Shown one piece after another: positions 5,763 through 7,278 of a DNA stretch of 7,278 nucleotides. The first letter of the stretch is position 1. Every line of letters begins with the position of its first letter. The notes below the pieces were generated by a model that saw only the letters and a list, made by a program, of their open reading frames with translations, ran no database searches and was not told the DNA's origin. This DNA is from Paracoccaceae bacterium (GTDB lineage: Bacteria > Pseudomonadota > Alphaproteobacteria > Rhodobacterales > Rhodobacteraceae): NCBI GenBank assembly GCA_007131465.1, contig SLQN01000266.1, positions 1 through 7,278 of the forward strand. Reading direction: 5' to 3'. A program made the translations under genes and the position numbers.

Positions 5763-6191
5763 ATGTCCAGACTGAAATCCTATGTCATTGCCGCCTGTTT
5801 GCTCGCGCCCGTTGCTGCACAGGCCCAAGCCACCGGCGATGCGAGCGCAGGCGAACAGAATTTTCGCCAATGTGCAAGCTGCCATGGCATCGTATCGCCC
5901 GAAGGCGAGGTTATCCAGCGCCTTGCGCCAACCGGGCCAAACCTGTGGGGCGTCGCAGGGCGCGTGGCCGGTGCCTATGACGGCTATGCCCGGTTCTCCA
6001 GCTCGATTGTCGCGGCCGGGGCCGAGCATGGGGTCGTCTGGGACGAAGAAGCCTTCGTCGCCTATGTGAACGACCCCAGTGGCTTCCTGCGCGAGGTGAC
6101 AGGCGATTCGCGCGCGCGCTCCAACATGAATCACCGGCTGCGCGGTTCGGCCGAGGATCTCTATGCCTATCTGGCGCAGTTCGGGAACTGA
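5763..6191 (+). CDS. Class I (c2-like) soluble periplasmic cytochrome c
   Basis: A 142-residue mono-haem cytochrome. Residues 1-21 form a Sec signal peptide (hydrophobic core 8-18, cleavage likely after AQA). The mature protein opens with GDASAGEQNF, then the haem motif CASCH (37-41). The class I landmarks TGPNLWGV, then Y(D)GYARFSSS, and a C-terminal YAYLAQFG helix follow in the usual order. M122 in SNMNHRL is the likely sixth haem ligand. The length (about 121 mature residues) fits cytochrome c2-type electron carriers between the bc1 complex and oxidases, reductases or peroxidases. The specific partner is not shown by sequence. The start is fixed by GAGGA (5751-5755) seven bases upstream; an ATG at 5756 is in another frame. 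The gene has its own promoter candidate and terminator and appears monocistronic. It could donate electrons to the peroxidase encoded 1.5 kb away, but this is inference. Confidence 0.9.
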   Translation: MSRLKSYVIAACLLAPVAAQAQATGDASAGEQNFRQCASCHGIVSPEGEVIQRLAPTGPNLWGVAGRVAGAYDGYARFSSSIVAAGAEHGVVWDEEAFVAYVNDPSGFLREVTGDSRARSNMNHRLRGSAEDLYAYLAQFGN

Positions 6192-6214
6192 CCCTGAGAC
6201 CTTATGGACGCGCG

Positions 6215-6239
6215 AAAGGGGCCGGTCGGCCCCTTTTTT
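6215..6239 (+). terminator. Rho-independent terminator of the cytochrome c gene
   Basis: AAAGGGGCC (6215-6223) pairs with GGCCCCTTT (6228-6236) around the loop GGTC, and six Ts follow (6234-6239). It lies 23 bases after the cytochrome stop and 4 bases before the end of the convergent methyltransferase. On the minus strand the stem is followed by only three Ts, so it probably acts mainly on the plus strand. Confidence 0.92.
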
Positions 6240-6243
6240 CGTG

Positions 6244-7278
6244 TCACAGGGGTGGCGACTGGAATAGCTGCACCTTCAACCCGCCATGCGGCACGGGCGG
6301 GCCGGGGGTCAGGGGAAGGCCGGTTGCATGGGCAAGCTTGCGCTCTGACGTCACCAGCCCCAGCCGCCAGCCGCGGAAATGCTGCTTAACCACAGTGCCA
6401 AGGCTGGCATATAGCCCGAACAGCAGTTTCGGGTTGCCGATCCGTCCGCCATAGGGTGGGTTCACGAGGATCAGGCCGGGGGGCACGTCAGGGCGCGTCA
6501 AGGCGCTGATCGGCTGGCAGGCAAAGCGGGTGCAGGCATCAACACCCGCGCGCGCGGCATTCTCGGTGGCGTTGCGCACGGCCCCCTGATCACGGTCATA
6601 GCCGAAAAACTGCGCAGGCGCGGTACGTGACGGCCCTGCGCGCATTGCGTCCCAGCCCTTTGCGTCGAAACTGGCCAGATGCTCGAAGGCGAAGCTGCGC
6701 GCGCGCCCCGGTGCAAGCCCGCAGGCGATCTCGGCGGCCTCGATCACGAAGGTTCCCGACCCGCACATCGGATCGAGAACGGGCTGGCTGCCGTCATAGC
6801 CCATCTGGCGCAGAAACAGCGCCGCCATCGTCTCACGCAACGGGGCCTTGCCGATGGCCAGCTTGTGCCCGCGTTTGTGCAGTCCGTCGCCGGATGTATC
6901 CAGCGACAGGGTCACAAGGTCATCGTCCAGCCGCACCATCAGGCGCAGGTCTGCGCCCGCGTCTATGGGCACGCCCAGCGTCTCGGTTATCGCGCGGCTG
7001 ACCCGCTGCGCGACTGCGCCCTGATGATAGATGCGCGACCGGGTGCAGGTGGCGTCAACGCGCAAGGGCACATCCGCGCGCAACACATCGCCCCAGGGAA
7101 ACTTGCGCGCGCGCTTGTCCAGTTGCGCCAGATGCAGCGCGCGGAAACTGCCGATCCGCACCAGCACCCGGCTTGCCCCGCGCAACCAGAGATTAGCGCG
7201 CCAGATATCGGGCCAGCTGCCGCTGGTGTCCACCCCGCCTGCAACTGCGACCGGCGCGGGCAGGCCCAGTGCGCGGGC
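6244..7278 (-). CDS. THUMP-domain RlmL-like rRNA (guanine-N2-)-methyltransferase (5' end missing)
   Basis: The last 344 residues of a class I SAM-dependent RNA methyltransferase of the COG0116 (RlmL/YcbY N-terminal) type. In E. coli this enzyme makes m2G2445 in 23S rRNA. The frame is open to the window edge, and a GTG at 7233 is only an internal codon, because the family sequence (GGVDTSG, WRANLWLRGASRVL) runs across it. The fragment begins inside the N-terminal ferredoxin-like/THUMP region (SRVLVRIGSF, LDKRARKFPW). It then shows the SAM-binding motif I DPMCGSGTF (6748-6774) and the catalytic motif IV NPPYGG (6445-6462). The protein ends soon after the methyltransferase domain, so it lacks the fused RlmK half present in E. 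coli RlmKL. The exact rRNA target is inferred from family. It is convergent with the cytochrome c gene, and their ends are separated by the terminator. Confidence 0.88.
   Translation of the reverse strand, partial: ARALGLPAPVAVAGGVDTSGSWPDIWRANLWLRGASRVLVRIGSFRALHLAQLDKRARKFPWGDVLRADVPLRVDATCTRSRIYHQGAVAQRVSRAITETLGVPIDAGADLRLMVRLDDDLVTLSLDTSGDGLHKRGHKLAIGKAPLRETMAALFLRQMGYDGSQPVLDPMCGSGTFVIEAAEIACGLAPGRARSFAFEHLASFDAKGWDAMRAGPSRTAPAQFFGYDRDQGAVRNATENAARAGVDACTRFACQPISALTRPDVPPGLILVNPPYGGRIGNPKLLFGLYASLGTVVKQHFRGWRLGLVTSERKLAHATGLPLTPGPPVPHGGLKVQLFQSPPL

Noticed and set aside
5628..6134. Minus-strand open frame opposite the cytochrome c gene
   Set aside because: It covers the promoter and haem-binding region of a clearly coding plus-strand gene and has no recognisable motif.

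Overview
The window looks like chromosomal DNA from a high-GC alphaproteobacterium, most probably of the Rhodobacterales (Rhodobacter/Roseinatronobacter type). This rests on the strong G/C preference at third codon positions, on family resemblance of the thioesterase, YggT and cytochrome proteins recalled from memory, and on an FNR/FnrL-type operator. The genus is an inference. No mobile element, CRISPR array, tRNA or rRNA was seen.

Layout. Positions 1-73 hold the last codons of a plus-strand gene that resembles the RidA/YjgF family. Next come a small YggT-family membrane protein (164-451) and, 4 bases after its stop, recQ (456-2528), probably one transcription unit. RecQ carries a second, degenerate HRDC-like domain. 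A hotdog-fold thioesterase-like gene follows (2659-3189). The next gene (3318-4304) is a periplasmic di-haem cytochrome c peroxidase with its own control region: a near-consensus FNR box at 3225-3238, then an elaborate inverted repeat whose downstream arm covers the ribosome-binding site and the first base of the start codon. A long GC hairpin (4319-4348) separates it from a convergent MFS transporter on the minus strand (4350-5552). A 210-base divergent region then leads to a plus-strand class I cytochrome c (5763-6191), which ends in a clear rho-independent terminator (6215-6239). On the minus strand from 6244 to the window edge is a THUMP/RlmL-type 23S rRNA methyltransferase whose N-terminus lies outside the window.

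How the genes work together. Most are housekeeping or stand-alone: DNA repair (RecQ), rRNA modification, a transporter of unknown substrate and a lipid or acyl-CoA type thioesterase. The one functional theme is periplasmic electron transfer. The peroxidase reduces hydrogen peroxide with electrons from a small c-type cytochrome, and the nearby soluble cytochrome c is a plausible but unproven donor. The FNR box suggests peroxidase expression under low oxygen.

The observation most worth a second look is the 62-base structure at 3257-3318 in front of the peroxidase. It consists of a 16-bp outer inverted repeat over the Shine-Dalgarno sequence, a nested 7-bp hairpin, and a competing 7-bp hairpin that would leave the Shine-Dalgarno sequence free. 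I did not find a convincing wholly new multi-gene system in this window.
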